From Methanosarcina siciliae T4/M (GTDB lineage: Archaea > Halobacteriota > Methanosarcinia > Methanosarcinales > Methanosarcinaceae): a stretch of 64,000 nucleotides of DNA. The position numbers and the translations under genes were made by a program. This document shows, one piece after another, positions 36,511 to 46,173 of this stretch (its first letter is position 1; every line of letters begins with the position of its first letter). The stretch lies in the NCBI RefSeq assembly GCF_000970085.1, contig NZ_CP009506.1:4402001-4466000 (forward strand). Reading direction: 5' to 3'. Below the pieces are notes generated by a model. The model searched no databases, was not told the origin of the DNA, and saw only the letters and a program-made list of their open reading frames with translations.

Positions 36511-36879
36511 TCAAAGCATAAGGGCAAGATATGCGATGCTCACTCCCAGGAGGCAGAGCATGACATTCAGAAAGATATTGAGAAAAAAAGAAATGTTTTG
36601 CCCGTCCTCAAGCAGCCTGAAAGTTTCATAGGCAAAAGTAGAGAAAGTTGTAAAGGAACCAAGTATTCCTATGTTTACCAGGTAGACCATGGACTCCGGT
36701 TCCGAGGAAAAAGTTAGGAGTGCGAGCACTATGCTGCCCAGAAGGTTTACTGTAAGGGTCCCTGCGGGGATATTCTGGATTTTTGGTACGCGGCTTGAGA
36801 TCGTATAACGGAGAGATGCCCCTATGAAACCACCCGTGCCTACCAAAAAAAGGTCTCCTATGCCTGAAGCGGGGAACAT
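36511..36879 (-). CDS. crcB: fluoride channel CrcB/Fluc, subunit 2
   Basis: This 122-residue protein with four membrane helices belongs to the Fluc family, dual-topology dimers that export fluoride. Key blocks are GGFIGASLRYTISSR, TLTVNLLGSIVLAL with the conserved Asn, and LGSFTTFSTFAYET with the Phe/Thr fluoride path. It begins three bases after the stop of the first crcB gene, with GGGAGATC as ribosome binding site. Two adjacent copies suggest a heterodimeric channel. Confidence 0.92.
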   Translation of the reverse strand: MFPASGIGDLFLVGTGGFIGASLRYTISSRVPKIQNIPAGTLTVNLLGSIVLALLTFSSEPESMVYLVNIGILGSFTTFSTFAYETFRLLEDGQNISFFLNIFLNVMLCLLGVSIAYLALML

Positions 36880-36882
36880 ATC

Positions 36883-37263
36883 TCAGATCTCCCTGCTTGA
36901 AAGGGCTTTTATGACACTCCTGCCGAAGAACACGCCTGTAAGGGTAAGAAAGATATTTGCACTGATATTCCCGAGAGCCGGGATGAAAGGCAGGCTGAAA
37001 GACTGGACTGCAAAAGTGGAAAAGGTCGTAAATGCTCCCATAAAACCTGTCCCGAACGCAATCTTTCCTTTAGGACCTATGAAGCCAAGGTACTCGGTAT
37101 CGTACATTATCATGCCCAGCATGAAACTTCCGATGACGTTTACGGACAGGATTCCAAGTTGCCCTTCCACAAGCTCACAGAGCAAAAATCGGCAAACTGC
37201 TCCTAGAAAGCCGCCGGCTCCTATTAAAAAAATCTTATCCATTTCTCTATCTGGGGAGGGCAT
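36883..37263 (-). CDS. crcB: fluoride channel CrcB/Fluc, subunit 1
   Basis: This 126-residue Fluc family member has the motifs GAGGFLGAVCRFLLCEL, LSVNVIGSFMLGM and MGAFTTFSTFAVQSF. It pairs with the downstream copy; in organisms with two crcB genes the products usually form a heterodimer of opposite topology. I chose ATG 37263 with GTGA upstream; ATG 37242 is an alternative. The leader contains a stem (AAGGAC with GTCCTT near 37295-37312), but I could not match it to the fluoride riboswitch consensus. Confidence 0.92.
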   Translation of the reverse strand: MPSPDREMDKIFLIGAGGFLGAVCRFLLCELVEGQLGILSVNVIGSFMLGMIMYDTEYLGFIGPKGKIAFGTGFMGAFTTFSTFAVQSFSLPFIPALGNISANIFLTLTGVFFGRSVIKALSSREI

Positions 37264-37414
37264 TTTTTTCACTTTAATTATGGAAATTGGAGTAAAGGAC
37301 GGTTATGTCCTTCTCATTACCCCCTGTTAGTATAAAATTTTATTCATTTTATATAGCAAAGTAATTGAAAGAGCTAACCGCTCCCGTTTACGCACCAGCT
37401 TATTGATTATTATT

Positions 37415-38605
37415 TCACTCAATAAGGAAGACGTCCACTTCCTGTCCTGCCTCATAGCCTTCCAGGTTCTCAGGCACGAGTACGTAACCGTCAGCCTTCG
37501 CAACCGAACTCAGGACGCCTGCCTTTCCCGTAAGGGGGCGTATCATGTCCCCTTCAAAAACTACGCGGGTGAAAGTGACATATCCGGTTTTCGAACTTAT
37601 TTTTGCAGCCAGGCGTTTTTTAAGGACAAGTTCCGGCATTTCCGGTATAGAACCCAGCTTCCGGATTCCATGGCGGACAAAAAAGTACAGGGCAACAAGC
37701 CCGGCAACCGGATATCCTGGCAGGCAAACTACAGGAGTCTCATCTATAACCCCAAGGGCTACAGGCTTTCCAGGACTAACGCCGACCCCGTGCACAAGCA
37801 GTTTTCCCAGGGATTCAACAACTTCGGGAGCATGATCCCTTTTACCAACCGAAGTTCCGCCTGAGATGAGGATCATATCGGCATCCAGATTTGCTTCTAT
37901 AGCTTCTTTTATGCTCTCGGGGCGGTCAGGCACGATACCTGTATATCTTGAAATTCCACCCCATTTCTCCACATAAAGGATAGTCATAAGCCCGTTTGTC
38001 TCGAGCACCATTCCCGGCGGAGGGACTTCTCCTGCTTTCCCCCGGCTTATCAGCTCGTCTCCTGTGGGGATAACTGCAACCACCGGTTTTCGGAAAACCT
38101 TTATCCTTTCCAGTCCCAGAGATGCAAGTACTGCAGCGTCACAGGGGCGAAGGAGGTGCCCGTCCTCAAAAACCAGATCTTCTTTTTTTATGTCCTCTCC
38201 GACCTGCCCGACATTTCTCCCCGGGTGTACCTGAGCTCTGATTTCAACCATGTTTCCTGTTGTAACGGTATCTTCAACTACTACAACTGCATCGGCACCT
38301 TCCGGCAGGACGGCCCCGGTATGAACCCACAGCGAGGTTCCTTCCATTACGCTATCCGAAAGCTGTAAGAGTACAGGATTTACAGGAGAAGCTCCGGTAG
38401 TATCCAATGCTTTGACAGCATATCCGTCCATTGCAGCGCGCCTGTAATGAGGGACATTCCTCCCGGAAACGATGGTTTCTGCAAGTACCCTACCTTCACA
38501 AGCTTCGAGGGGAACCTCTTCTGCATGCCTGAGAGGAGAGATGTTTTCAAGGAAAAGCCTTAAAGCTTCATTAACGGCAGTTCGTTCTTTAAAAATTCTG
38601 CCCAT
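37415..38605 (-). CDS. moeA: molybdopterin molybdenumtransferase MoeA
   Basis: This enzyme inserts molybdate (or tungstate) into adenylylated molybdopterin. The 396-residue protein has VPHYRRAAMDGYAV, TGAVLPEGADAVV, GQVGEDIKKED, PTGDELI, SGGTSVGKRDH and VSPGKPVALG with LPGYPVAG, all family signatures. The start at 38605 follows GCAGGAGT; an upstream frame extension inside the moaD gene is not needed. It lies 19 bases after moaD. Methanogens need this cofactor for formylmethanofuran dehydrogenase. Confidence 0.95.
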   Translation of the reverse strand: MGRIFKERTAVNEALRLFLENISPLRHAEEVPLEACEGRVLAETIVSGRNVPHYRRAAMDGYAVKALDTTGASPVNPVLLQLSDSVMEGTSLWVHTGAVLPEGADAVVVVEDTVTTGNMVEIRAQVHPGRNVGQVGEDIKKEDLVFEDGHLLRPCDAAVLASLGLERIKVFRKPVVAVIPTGDELISRGKAGEVPPPGMVLETNGLMTILYVEKWGGISRYTGIVPDRPESIKEAIEANLDADMILISGGTSVGKRDHAPEVVESLGKLLVHGVGVSPGKPVALGVIDETPVVCLPGYPVAGLVALYFFVRHGIRKLGSIPEMPELVLKKRLAAKISSKTGYVTFTRVVFEGDMIRPLTGKAGVLSSVAKADGYVLVPENLEGYEAGQEVDVFLIE

Positions 38606-38624
38606 ACTCCTGCCCCCTGAAAAA

Positions 38625-38918
38625 TTATCCCCCGGAAACGGGAGGAAGAATTCCGATCTCATCCGAATCTGTAAGGAAGGTCTCAAGTCCTTCCAGATGC
38701 CGGACATTGTTTCCGTTAATCAGAATATTAATTGAACCGCAAAGTACCGGGTCCTTACATTTTTCCCCTCCTTTCTCAAAAATAAGTTCTTTTAACACGG
38801 GATATTTGTCTGTAAGGGATAATAGGATGTCAATAATCTTTTCTCCGGAAAGCAGGAGCTCCGGGGTGCCTGCTGCCTCACGCAGATTTGCAAATAACTT
38901 CACTTTTACTTCAGCCAT
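38625..38918 (-). CDS. MoaD/ThiS-family sulfur carrier protein
   Basis: This 97-residue ubiquitin-fold protein starts VKVKLFANLREAAGTPEL and ends with the essential Gly-Gly (ILPPVSGG), which is thiocarboxylated to deliver sulfur. Its position directly upstream of moeA indicates the small subunit of molybdopterin synthase (MoaD). An insert (KGGEKCKDPVLCGS) is longer than in bacterial MoaD. Confidence 0.88.
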   Translation of the reverse strand: MAEVKVKLFANLREAAGTPELLLSGEKIIDILLSLTDKYPVLKELIFEKGGEKCKDPVLCGSINILINGNNVRHLEGLETFLTDSDEIGILPPVSGG

Positions 38919-38998
38919 GAGAAAGACTATTTCATCCTACCCCTTAAATATACCTATGCCCAATAAGGAGCAGCCATCACCGGAAGGTTTGGGAAAAA

Positions 38999-40678
38999 AT
39001 GAAGAAAATTCCATATCATAACTCGAATAACCTCATAAATTCATCGAGGCTATCCGTAAATTCATTTGTACTCTCCGATACAAAGTACAGGCTTCTTGGG
39101 CTTTTGATCGTTTTTTTTGCCCTGGCCCTCAGGCTCTTTGAGCTTGGAGAGAGGGTTTTCCACCATGATGAGAGCATACACAGCAGTTTCACCCTCAAAT
39201 TGCTAGAACAGGGTGAGTACAGTTATAATCCTGCCTATCACGGCCCCTTTCTCTACCATTCGACTGCAGCCGTCTTTCACTTTCTGGGAATAACCGATGC
39301 AACAGCTCGCCTGATCCCGGTCTTTTTCGGAGTGGCAACTATTCTGCTGCTCTTTTTGCTGAAAAAAGAACTGGGAAAGAGCGGAGTGCTCTGGTCGATG
39401 TTTCTGCTTGCATTTTCTCCAAGTATGGTGTACTTTTCAAGGTTCTTCAGAAACGATATGATTATTGTCTTCTGCACCCTGGCAGCTGTTGTGGGCGCTT
39501 TCCGCTATCTCGACAATGTCCACAGCTTAAGGCGTTTCCCGTACCTGCTCCTTACAGCGTCGTCCCTTGCCCTTGCCGTGACTGCAAAGGAAAATGCCTA
39601 TGTAATCATACTTATATTCGGAGCTTATGCCGGGATGGGCTTACTATACTGGATTTATTCCGGCTGGAAGAGGGAAAAACAGAGTTTGCAAAAGACCCTC
39701 CTCCGCAAAGTTTCGACTCTTTTACCCTTCCTCCCTGAAATTTTTCTCTCGGGAGCCGTTGCCATTTTCATTATAATGTTTTTTTATACCAGCCTTTTCA
39801 GGAACGAGATTTCCCTTTTTTCAATCGTAGAAAGGGCTTTTAATCACTGGATGGCAATGCACAGGATGGAGAGGATAGGAGGCCCCTTTTACTATTATAT
39901 CCCGATTCTCCTGAGGTACGAGCTTCCGATAGTAATCTTCGGGCTGGCAGGTTTTTCCTATTTCCCAAAAAGTAAAAGGGAGAATGCTTCATTTTTCTTT
40001 TTCCTCTGCTACTGGGCCTTTAGCAGCCTGCTGCTCTATTCTTATCTTCAGGAAAAAGTCCCCTGGCTAATTGTACATATCGTCCTGCCCTTCGGGATCC
40101 TGGCAGGAGCCTATCTGGGAGAAACATTTCCCCGGAAGCCCGAATCGATTCCACAGGAACAGGAACTTCCGGAAGAACAGGCGTTTTTCAAAGGAGATCG
40201 GAGTCCTCTGACAGGGTCAACCTCTTTTCGGAAAAAACACTCTCGAAAGGCTCTCAATTTAACTGCAGGAATCCTGGCTCTTTCCCTGCTGATCTCTCTT
40301 GGCCAATGCGTCTCGGTAAATTACTACAGGAGTATGGACCCTGCAGAGCTGATGACATATACACAGGCCTCTCCGGATATCCGGGAGCTTATGGAAAAGA
40401 TAGAGGTATTCGACCGAAGGCCTGAAACCCTGAGGCTTTACGTGGTTGACCCAAATAAACTGTACTGGCCCCTTCCCTGGTACCTGCGGGACTACGAAAA
40501 AGCGGGGTATACTTCCAAGCCTCCCTCAAGCAGTAAATACGAGGCTATTATTGTGCCCTCATCCTATGATATGTACAGGGAAATCTCTGCAGAAGAGTAT
40601 TCCTCTTATAACTTTACCCTGCGCCCGGGGAGGGATTTCACCCTCTATTATAAGAAGAAACTTGAAGCGAGCGGATAA
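38999..40678 (+). CDS. Agl23-like (TIGR03663) membrane glycosyltransferase-type protein
   Basis: This is a 559-residue protein with about ten membrane helices. After the first helix comes RVFHHDESIHSSF, the acidic motif of GT-C glycosyltransferases (dolichyl-phosphate-sugar users). It matches the TIGR03663 family, described as flippase-activity-associated and usually co-occurring with the DUF2298 (TIGR03662) family, which is also present here at 50238. A role in surface-glycan or N-glycan assembly outside the membrane is inferred. The C-terminal 150 residues are soluble. Confidence 0.8.
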   Translation: MKKIPYHNSNNLINSSRLSVNSFVLSDTKYRLLGLLIVFFALALRLFELGERVFHHDESIHSSFTLKLLEQGEYSYNPAYHGPFLYHSTAAVFHFLGITDATARLIPVFFGVATILLLFLLKKELGKSGVLWSMFLLAFSPSMVYFSRFFRNDMIIVFCTLAAVVGAFRYLDNVHSLRRFPYLLLTASSLALAVTAKENAYVIILIFGAYAGMGLLYWIYSGWKREKQSLQKTLLRKVSTLLPFLPEIFLSGAVAIFIIMFFYTSLFRNEISLFSIVERAFNHWMAMHRMERIGGPFYYYIPILLRYELPIVIFGLAGFSYFPKSKRENASFFFFLCYWAFSSLLLYSYLQEKVPWLIVHIVLPFGILAGAYLGETFPRKPESIPQEQELPEEQAFFKGDRSPLTGSTSFRKKHSRKALNLTAGILALSLLISLGQCVSVNYYRSMDPAELMTYTQASPDIRELMEKIEVFDRRPETLRLYVVDPNKLYWPLPWYLRDYEKAGYTSKPPSSSKYEAIIVPSSYDMYREISAEEYSSYNFTLRPGRDFTLYYKKKLEASG

Positions 40679-41011
40679 ATTCCGATTCTCGTTTCCACAT
40701 CTCTTTTTCTGTGAGTTGAAATACGTTCCCGGGTTTAGGGAAAGTATTCTTTCAGCCGGCGGACATTTCTTCGGAAAATTTCTCCTGGTTGCAGTACTGA
40801 TTTTCGGGTTGTTTTTTATCCGGATGGAGGGATGGTTCCGCCTCCCATGCGGGGCGGGGGGAATATCTGAGAGCCCCATTTCTGGATTCGGAATAAATCA
40901 ACGGATTTTCCCGGTCAATCGGAAAATGGAGAAATACAGGGGAAAGAACCGGAAAAATGTAAAAAAATACCGGAGAACGCAAATAATATGTAAAAAGGGG
41001 AGAATTCTTAA
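40679..41011 (+). other. gene-free spacer
   Basis: This is the stretch between the Agl23-like gene and a CBS-domain gene. It holds a GC-rich block (cggatggagggatgg... around 40820-40862) unlike the AT-rich surroundings, and A-rich sequence before the next gene. No gene is recognised. Confidence 0.5.
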
Positions 41012-41692
41012 ATGGAGCTATTTATGGGTAAAATATTCTCTCTAACAAATAATCTTGCAGGAAGAGCCTTCTCTCAAGGAAGCAGCGATAAAGAGGGAGA
41101 AGAAAAAGGAAATATAAATGAAGGGCAGTCGGGAAAGGTTCCGGAAAAAGAAGAAGGCCTGTCCGATACTTTAGAAGAGTTTCTGGAAGACTTTATGCCA
41201 TCAGAGCAGGAAGGCGAGAAATTTGAGAGTTGCCTCTGGATGACAATTGAAGACATCATGACCAGAGATGTTGTTACAATAAAAGAAGACGCTCCTCTGG
41301 AAGAAGTCTTTTCGCTTTTTGGAAAATTCCCCTACCATACTTTTCCCGTAGTGAATGAGAATAATGAGCTAGTGGGGATTATTGATCTTGATATTGTTCT
41401 CGAAATTTTGCTCCTGTGCCTGGTTCCCAGATCAAAACATACCCCTCTTACGGCTATAAGGTCTCTTGGTGGCAAAGCCAGAGATATAATGATCACGCAT
41501 CCGGTAACAATTTCTCTTGACGCTACACTCAAAGACGCTTCGGATCTGATGATGAAGCACAGGTTTGACCGCGTCTGCGTCAGCAATAATGGAAAACTGG
41601 TAGGAATTATCTCCAAGAAAGATCTCGTAAAAGAGATTTGCAGGAGAAGAAAAAAGGTGAAGATAGGGGAAAAAGAGGGAAATATAAGGTAA
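41012..41692 (+). CDS. CBS-domain pair protein
   Basis: This is a 226-residue protein. An acidic, Gly/Ser-rich N-terminal region (about 15-75) precedes two CBS domains (MTIEDIMTRDVVTIKEDAP and ARDIMITHPVTISLDATLK); the end is very basic (RRRKKVKIGEKEG). It is a probable adenosine-ligand sensor. The start may be ATG 41012 (GGGGAG upstream) or ATG 41024 (GGAG upstream). It lies 192 bases before a cation antiporter gene on the same strand; CBS proteins often regulate such transporters. A 15-base tandem repeat overlaps the stop codon. Confidence 0.85.
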   Translation: MELFMGKIFSLTNNLAGRAFSQGSSDKEGEEKGNINEGQSGKVPEKEEGLSDTLEEFLEDFMPSEQEGEKFESCLWMTIEDIMTRDVVTIKEDAPLEEVFSLFGKFPYHTFPVVNENNELVGIIDLDIVLEILLLCLVPRSKHTPLTAIRSLGGKARDIMITHPVTISLDATLKDASDLMMKHRFDRVCVSNNGKLVGIISKKDLVKEICRRRKKVKIGEKEGNIR

Positions 41693-41716
41693 CAAAGAAT
41701 CAGGTAACAAAGAATC
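41687..41716. repeat. 15-bp tandem duplication over a stop codon
   Basis: aggtaacaaagaatc is repeated exactly twice (41687-41701, 41702-41716). The first copy contains the TAA stop of the CBS gene. A second short duplication (atgaaaataggag) follows near 41733-41763. Confidence 0.9.
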
Positions 41717-41884
41717 AAGCGTTAAAATATAAGATGAAAATAGGAGATGAAAATAGGAGATGAAAAAGGAAAAGATGAGGCAGGGGGCTGAATCCGGGGC
41801 TAAATCCGATAAGTTCTGAGAACGATATCCGGAAAGAAGTGAGTTCGGGCTAAGAACCGGAAGTAAAGTGGGGGACTAACAGCA

Positions 41885-43066
41885 GTGAGTGCTCTGTTTC
41901 AGATACTGTTTCTTATTTTCAGTGTGAAAATTCTGGGAGAAACGTCAGAAAGGGCGGGTTTTCCTGCAGTCATGGGGGAGATTCTTGCAGGTATCTTACT
42001 TGGAGTACTTTTTCTTGACGTAGAAACCGAAGTAATCGCTTTCTTTGCTCAGCTCGGGGCTATTTTCCTGCTTTTCACTGCAGGATATAAAGAAGTGAGC
42101 TTGAGGGAACTGAAACCCGCAGCATTAGTTGCTTTTGTTCCTACGTTTTCTCAGATAATTTTTGCTTTTGTTTTTGGTTTCATGCTTGGAGAACTCTTTA
42201 ATTTCAGTTTTCTTCAAAGCTTCTTTATAGCAGTTGCTTTCAGTCCGACAAGCATAGGAACAGTGCTCAGTACTCTTATAGACCTGAACTATCTTTCCAG
42301 CAAGCCCGGGACAATAATGCTCTTCTCGGCAATCCTTGACGATATCATAGGGATATCGCTACTTTCGATCCTGATCACTTTTACCCGTTTTAACCTTGTG
42401 CCTTCGGTTTCGGGCGTTCTTACAATTGCAGGAAAAATCCTGCTCTTTCTGCTGATCATGTACATCCTTGGAAAGTACTTTTTCCCCAGGATTTTTGTTT
42501 ATGCCCAGAAAATGCACGAAAAAGAAGCAGTATTTTCCGTTGTGGTTATGGTAGCTCTTTTTTCTGCCTACCTTGCAGAGTTTTTCGACCTTCATGCAAC
42601 AATAGGGGCATTTATCGGAGGGGTCTTAATTTCGGAAATTCCTCTTGCCAAAATTCAGGATGTACAGAGCAAAGTAGAAGGGCTGGCTGACGGGATCCTG
42701 ATCCCTCTTTTCTTTGCTTTTATAGGTTTTTCAATTGACCTTCAAGACCTGGTAAATGCAGGTATTTTTGTCCCCCTGGTTGTCCTCCTGGCCCTGTCAG
42801 GAAAATTGATAGGAGGGTTCATAGGGTCAAAAGCCATAGGGTTCGATTTTTATGAAAGCCTTATCTTCGGGATAGGGGTCATGCCGAGAGCAGGGATAGA
42901 ACTTGTGGTGCTGAGCATAGGCAGGAGCGCGGGGATCATCGGACTGGAAGTCTTCTCCGCGATGGTTTTTATGGTAATACTATCCATTCTGGTTTCACCT
43001 CCGCTTTTGAAGTTTGCGATTCAAAGTGAGAGAAAAAACAAAACCGAAGATGGGATCGGAGCATGA
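41885..43066 (+). CDS. cation:proton antiporter (CPA2/Kef-NapA type)
   Basis: This 393-residue membrane protein has about 12 helices. The conserved SPTSIGTVL and ILDDIIGISLL carry the paired Asp that binds the ion in electrogenic CPA2 antiporters, and GAFIGGVLISEIPL and MPRAGIELVVLS follow. It has no cytoplasmic TrkA domain. The start is GTG at 41885 with GGGGGA upstream. It probably exchanges Na+ or K+ for H+, which would suit Na+ homeostasis in a methanogen. Confidence 0.88.
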   Translation: MSALFQILFLIFSVKILGETSERAGFPAVMGEILAGILLGVLFLDVETEVIAFFAQLGAIFLLFTAGYKEVSLRELKPAALVAFVPTFSQIIFAFVFGFMLGELFNFSFLQSFFIAVAFSPTSIGTVLSTLIDLNYLSSKPGTIMLFSAILDDIIGISLLSILITFTRFNLVPSVSGVLTIAGKILLFLLIMYILGKYFFPRIFVYAQKMHEKEAVFSVVVMVALFSAYLAEFFDLHATIGAFIGGVLISEIPLAKIQDVQSKVEGLADGILIPLFFAFIGFSIDLQDLVNAGIFVPLVVLLALSGKLIGGFIGSKAIGFDFYESLIFGIGVMPRAGIELVVLSIGRSAGIIGLEVFSAMVFMVILSILVSPPLLKFAIQSERKNKTEDGIGA

Positions 43067-43177
43067 CGGTTTAAATCCTGAACGGGGGCAGATGGGGTAA
43101 ATGAATGACGATTTTCATCGGAAAATGGGCTATCCTGTTTAAGGCCGAGAACCGGATGAACTCAGGTAACATTCCGG

Positions 43178-45907
43178 TCAGTAATGCCTTCTCGCGTTCA
43201 GGTACTTTACAATCTCCATTGAGATCAGGGTGGTGGAAGCTAAAGCCGTTATGATCCCCAGCTCGGAAAGGGAAAGGGGAACTGTCCTGAAAGCAAACTG
43301 AAGGAAGGGGGTGTAAACCACCAGCAACTGCAGGATCACTGTGGTCAGGATAGCATAGATCAGAGCTTTATTTGTAAAGAGCCCGAGAGAAAAAATCGAG
43401 TACCTGTCAGAACGCCAGTTGAAAGCGTTGAACATTTCTGAAAAGACTACAAGTGTGAAGATCATGGTCTGCAGTTTCGGGAGAGGAAAACCGCTGTTCA
43501 GAGCCCAGACTAAAACTATCAGGGCCTGAGTGGCAATAAGCCCTCCAATCCCGAGCCCGGCAGCAATTTCACGGCGGGTGATAAGTCCTTCTTCAACATC
43601 CCTTGGTTTCTGCCTCATAAGTCCCCTGTCAGGAGGTTCAACAGAAAGGGCCATAGGAGGAAGGCCGTCCGTAATCAGGTTGATCCAGAGGATCTGTACG
43701 GCAATCAAAGGCAGGATCTGCCAGCCCAGAATTGCTGTGAGGACGATCAGGACCTCTCCGATATGAGCCGTAAGTCCGTAGGTGATGAAGTTTTTGATGT
43801 TTTTAAATATATTTCGTCCTTCTTCAACTGCCGAGACAATGGACGCAAAATTATCATCTGTCAGGATCATGCTGGAAGCTTCTTTGCTGACATCAGTGCC
43901 CGTAATGCCCATTGCTATGCCCATATCCGCAGCTTTCAGGGCAGGCGCATCATTAACTCCGTCCCCGGTCATTGCCACAACATAGCCTTTCTTCTTGAGA
44001 GCTTCTACCACCCTCAGTTTATGAGTAGGGTATACCCGTGCATAAACCGAAACCTTTTCAACTCTCTTCTCAAACTCGGTTTCGTCAAGGCTGTCAAGTT
44101 CCGATCCCGTAAGAGTAAGGTCGTTTTCCTTTAAAATCCCGAGTTCTCTTGCAATTGCAGCCGCTGTGACCTTATGATCCCCTGTTATCATTACAGTCTT
44201 GATGCCTGCATCCTCACAGGTTTTGATTGCAATTTTCACTTCTTCTCTCGGGGGATCTCTCATACCCATTAGCCCTGAAAAGACCATGTCCTTTTCAATT
44301 TCTTCTGCAGGGATTTCCCCGGAAGGAACTTTTTCGGGAGAGAAACCCTCTTCAAGCGGGCGGAAAGAAAGAGCCATGACCCTCAAGGCCTGATCAGCAA
44401 GTTCTTTAACCTTCTCGGAGATCTCATGTATCTGTTCCTGGTCTAGAGCTTTTATTTCACCGTCAAGTAAAATCTTCGTACAGGAGGCAAGGATTACCTC
44501 CGGGGCTCCTTTCGAAAAAGCCACAAGTTCGGAATCAAGAAAGCTGCCGGGACCGTCTTCCAGTCTGTTGAAGGTTGTCATTCTCTTACTTTCGGAAGAA
44601 AAGGGTATTTCTGCAAGCCGCGGGTATTTTCGTTCAATTTCGGAGTTTTTAAACCCGGCTTTTGCCGCTGCGACTACAAGAGCTGCTTCGGTCGGGTCTC
44701 CTGTAATTTTCCATGCGTCTTCTTCTTTATGAAGGTTTGAATCGTTGCAAAGGGCAGCCCCAAGCAAAAGAGTCCGAAGATGTATATCATCTTCAGATAC
44801 CTCCGGGTCTTCTTTACCCGAATCTTCTTTTAGAAATTTTCCCTCGGGATTATACCCGTTTCCCGTTACTTTGAAGTTCTGCGCGTTAATATATATCTTT
44901 TCAACTGTCATTTTGTTCTGTGTAAGCGTGCCTGTCTTGTCAGAGCAGATTACATCCGTAGCTCCGAGCGTTTCTACCGAAGGAAGTTTTCTCACAAGGG
45001 CATGTCTTTTGACCATACGCCTTACTCCAAGCCCGAGGCCCACTGTCACAACCGCAGGAAGGGCTTCAGGGATGGCGGCAACTGCCAGCGCAACGCCCCA
45101 GAGAAACATGTCCAGAGGGGGGAAGCCGGAAAAGACTCCCAGCACTGCAACAAAAGCTACAATTACAAGAGTTGCCCCGCCAATCCATCTGCCGAATTTA
45201 TCAAGGCTTTCCTGTAGAGGAGTTCTGGACCGTTCTATTGTCCCGAGAAGTCCGGCAAGTTCTCCAAAAGCGGTTTTCATGCCTGTTGCCGTGACAACAG
45301 CTCTGCCTCTTCCATAGGCAACTGCAGTTCCTGCATAAGCCATGTTCTTCCTGTCAGCTTCGGAAGTTTCTGCAGGCAGAGCATCGGTAATCTTCTGTAC
45401 AGGCACGGACTCCCCGGTGAGCGAGGACTCGTCAACTTTAAGGTTGAATTCTTTAATTATCCTGGCATCGGCAGGGATGCGGTCTCCTGTCTGAAGCAGA
45501 ATTATGTCCCCTGGGACCAGTTCTGTTGATGGGATCTTTTTTTCAGTTCCGTTTCTTATTATGGCTGCTTCGGGAGACGTCAGGGATTTAAGGAGTTCAA
45601 TTGCTTTTTCAGCTCTGTACTCCTGTACAAAACCAAGAACTCCGGCAAGAAAAACAGTAAACAAAATCACCACTGAGTCAATGGTTTCCCCGAGTAAAGC
45701 CGAAACAATGGAAGCAACTATCAGGATAAAAATTAAAATGCTTTTGAATTGTGATAGAAAGAGCCGCAAGACCGAGACTTTTTCTTTTTCTTTAAGTTCG
45801 TTTTTCCCATACTCTTCCAGCCTTTTTTCCGCTTCTTCGGAGCTCAATCCTTCCTCTGACGTTTTCAGCTCTTCAAGAACCGAGCTAATTTCCCGATCGT
45901 AGTACAA
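43178..45907 (-). CDS. P-type cation ATPase, Ca2+ (P2A) type
   Basis: This is a 909-residue pump with the usual order: N-terminal cation ATPase domain, TGES (164-167), PEALP in M4 (280-284), phosphorylation motif DKTGTLT with Asp323, KGAPE, and TGDGVNDAPALK. The M6 segment NLITDGLPPMALSVEPPD matches Ca2+-ATPase ligands. In M5 the sequence is AHIGEVL: the Glu is kept, but the SERCA Asn position is His, so site I may be altered. Export of Ca2+ or Mn2+ is likely. The start is TTG at 45907 with GAGGGTCAGG upstream. Confidence 0.92.
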   Translation of the reverse strand: MYYDREISSVLEELKTSEEGLSSEEAEKRLEEYGKNELKEKEKVSVLRLFLSQFKSILIFILIVASIVSALLGETIDSVVILFTVFLAGVLGFVQEYRAEKAIELLKSLTSPEAAIIRNGTEKKIPSTELVPGDIILLQTGDRIPADARIIKEFNLKVDESSLTGESVPVQKITDALPAETSEADRKNMAYAGTAVAYGRGRAVVTATGMKTAFGELAGLLGTIERSRTPLQESLDKFGRWIGGATLVIVAFVAVLGVFSGFPPLDMFLWGVALAVAAIPEALPAVVTVGLGLGVRRMVKRHALVRKLPSVETLGATDVICSDKTGTLTQNKMTVEKIYINAQNFKVTGNGYNPEGKFLKEDSGKEDPEVSEDDIHLRTLLLGAALCNDSNLHKEEDAWKITGDPTEAALVVAAAKAGFKNSEIERKYPRLAEIPFSSESKRMTTFNRLEDGPGSFLDSELVAFSKGAPEVILASCTKILLDGEIKALDQEQIHEISEKVKELADQALRVMALSFRPLEEGFSPEKVPSGEIPAEEIEKDMVFSGLMGMRDPPREEVKIAIKTCEDAGIKTVMITGDHKVTAAAIARELGILKENDLTLTGSELDSLDETEFEKRVEKVSVYARVYPTHKLRVVEALKKKGYVVAMTGDGVNDAPALKAADMGIAMGITGTDVSKEASSMILTDDNFASIVSAVEEGRNIFKNIKNFITYGLTAHIGEVLIVLTAILGWQILPLIAVQILWINLITDGLPPMALSVEPPDRGLMRQKPRDVEEGLITRREIAAGLGIGGLIATQALIVLVWALNSGFPLPKLQTMIFTLVVFSEMFNAFNWRSDRYSIFSLGLFTNKALIYAILTTVILQLLVVYTPFLQFAFRTVPLSLSELGIITALASTTLISMEIVKYLNARRHY

Positions 45908-46173
45908 ACCCTGACCCTCGTCTTTTTGTAACCCGATAGCTCTGCACCCGGTATGTAACGCGCTATAATATAAATGAGTTTAACGTATATATAGCGGTTA
46001 GACATATCGATATGCACAGGGGTTTTTTGTAATTTTTATAGATCTACAAGACCTTTTCCTGTTAAAAAAGATTTGGAATCTATCTGTTTTTCCATGTGGA
46101 AATTACAGAGGGTTTTAAAGTCCAATTCTCAAAAATTAGCTTAAAAATTAATGAATAGAGGGAAAAAGTATCC

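Noticed and set aside
37264..37330. Fluoride riboswitch in front of the crcB pair
   Set aside because: A stem is present, but I could not align the conserved riboswitch core; listed as an open question only.
40446..41045. Plus-strand frame of 199 codons across the end of the Agl23-like gene
   Set aside because: It overlaps 230 bases of a confident gene in another frame, with Pro/Arg-rich shadow composition and no ribosome binding site.
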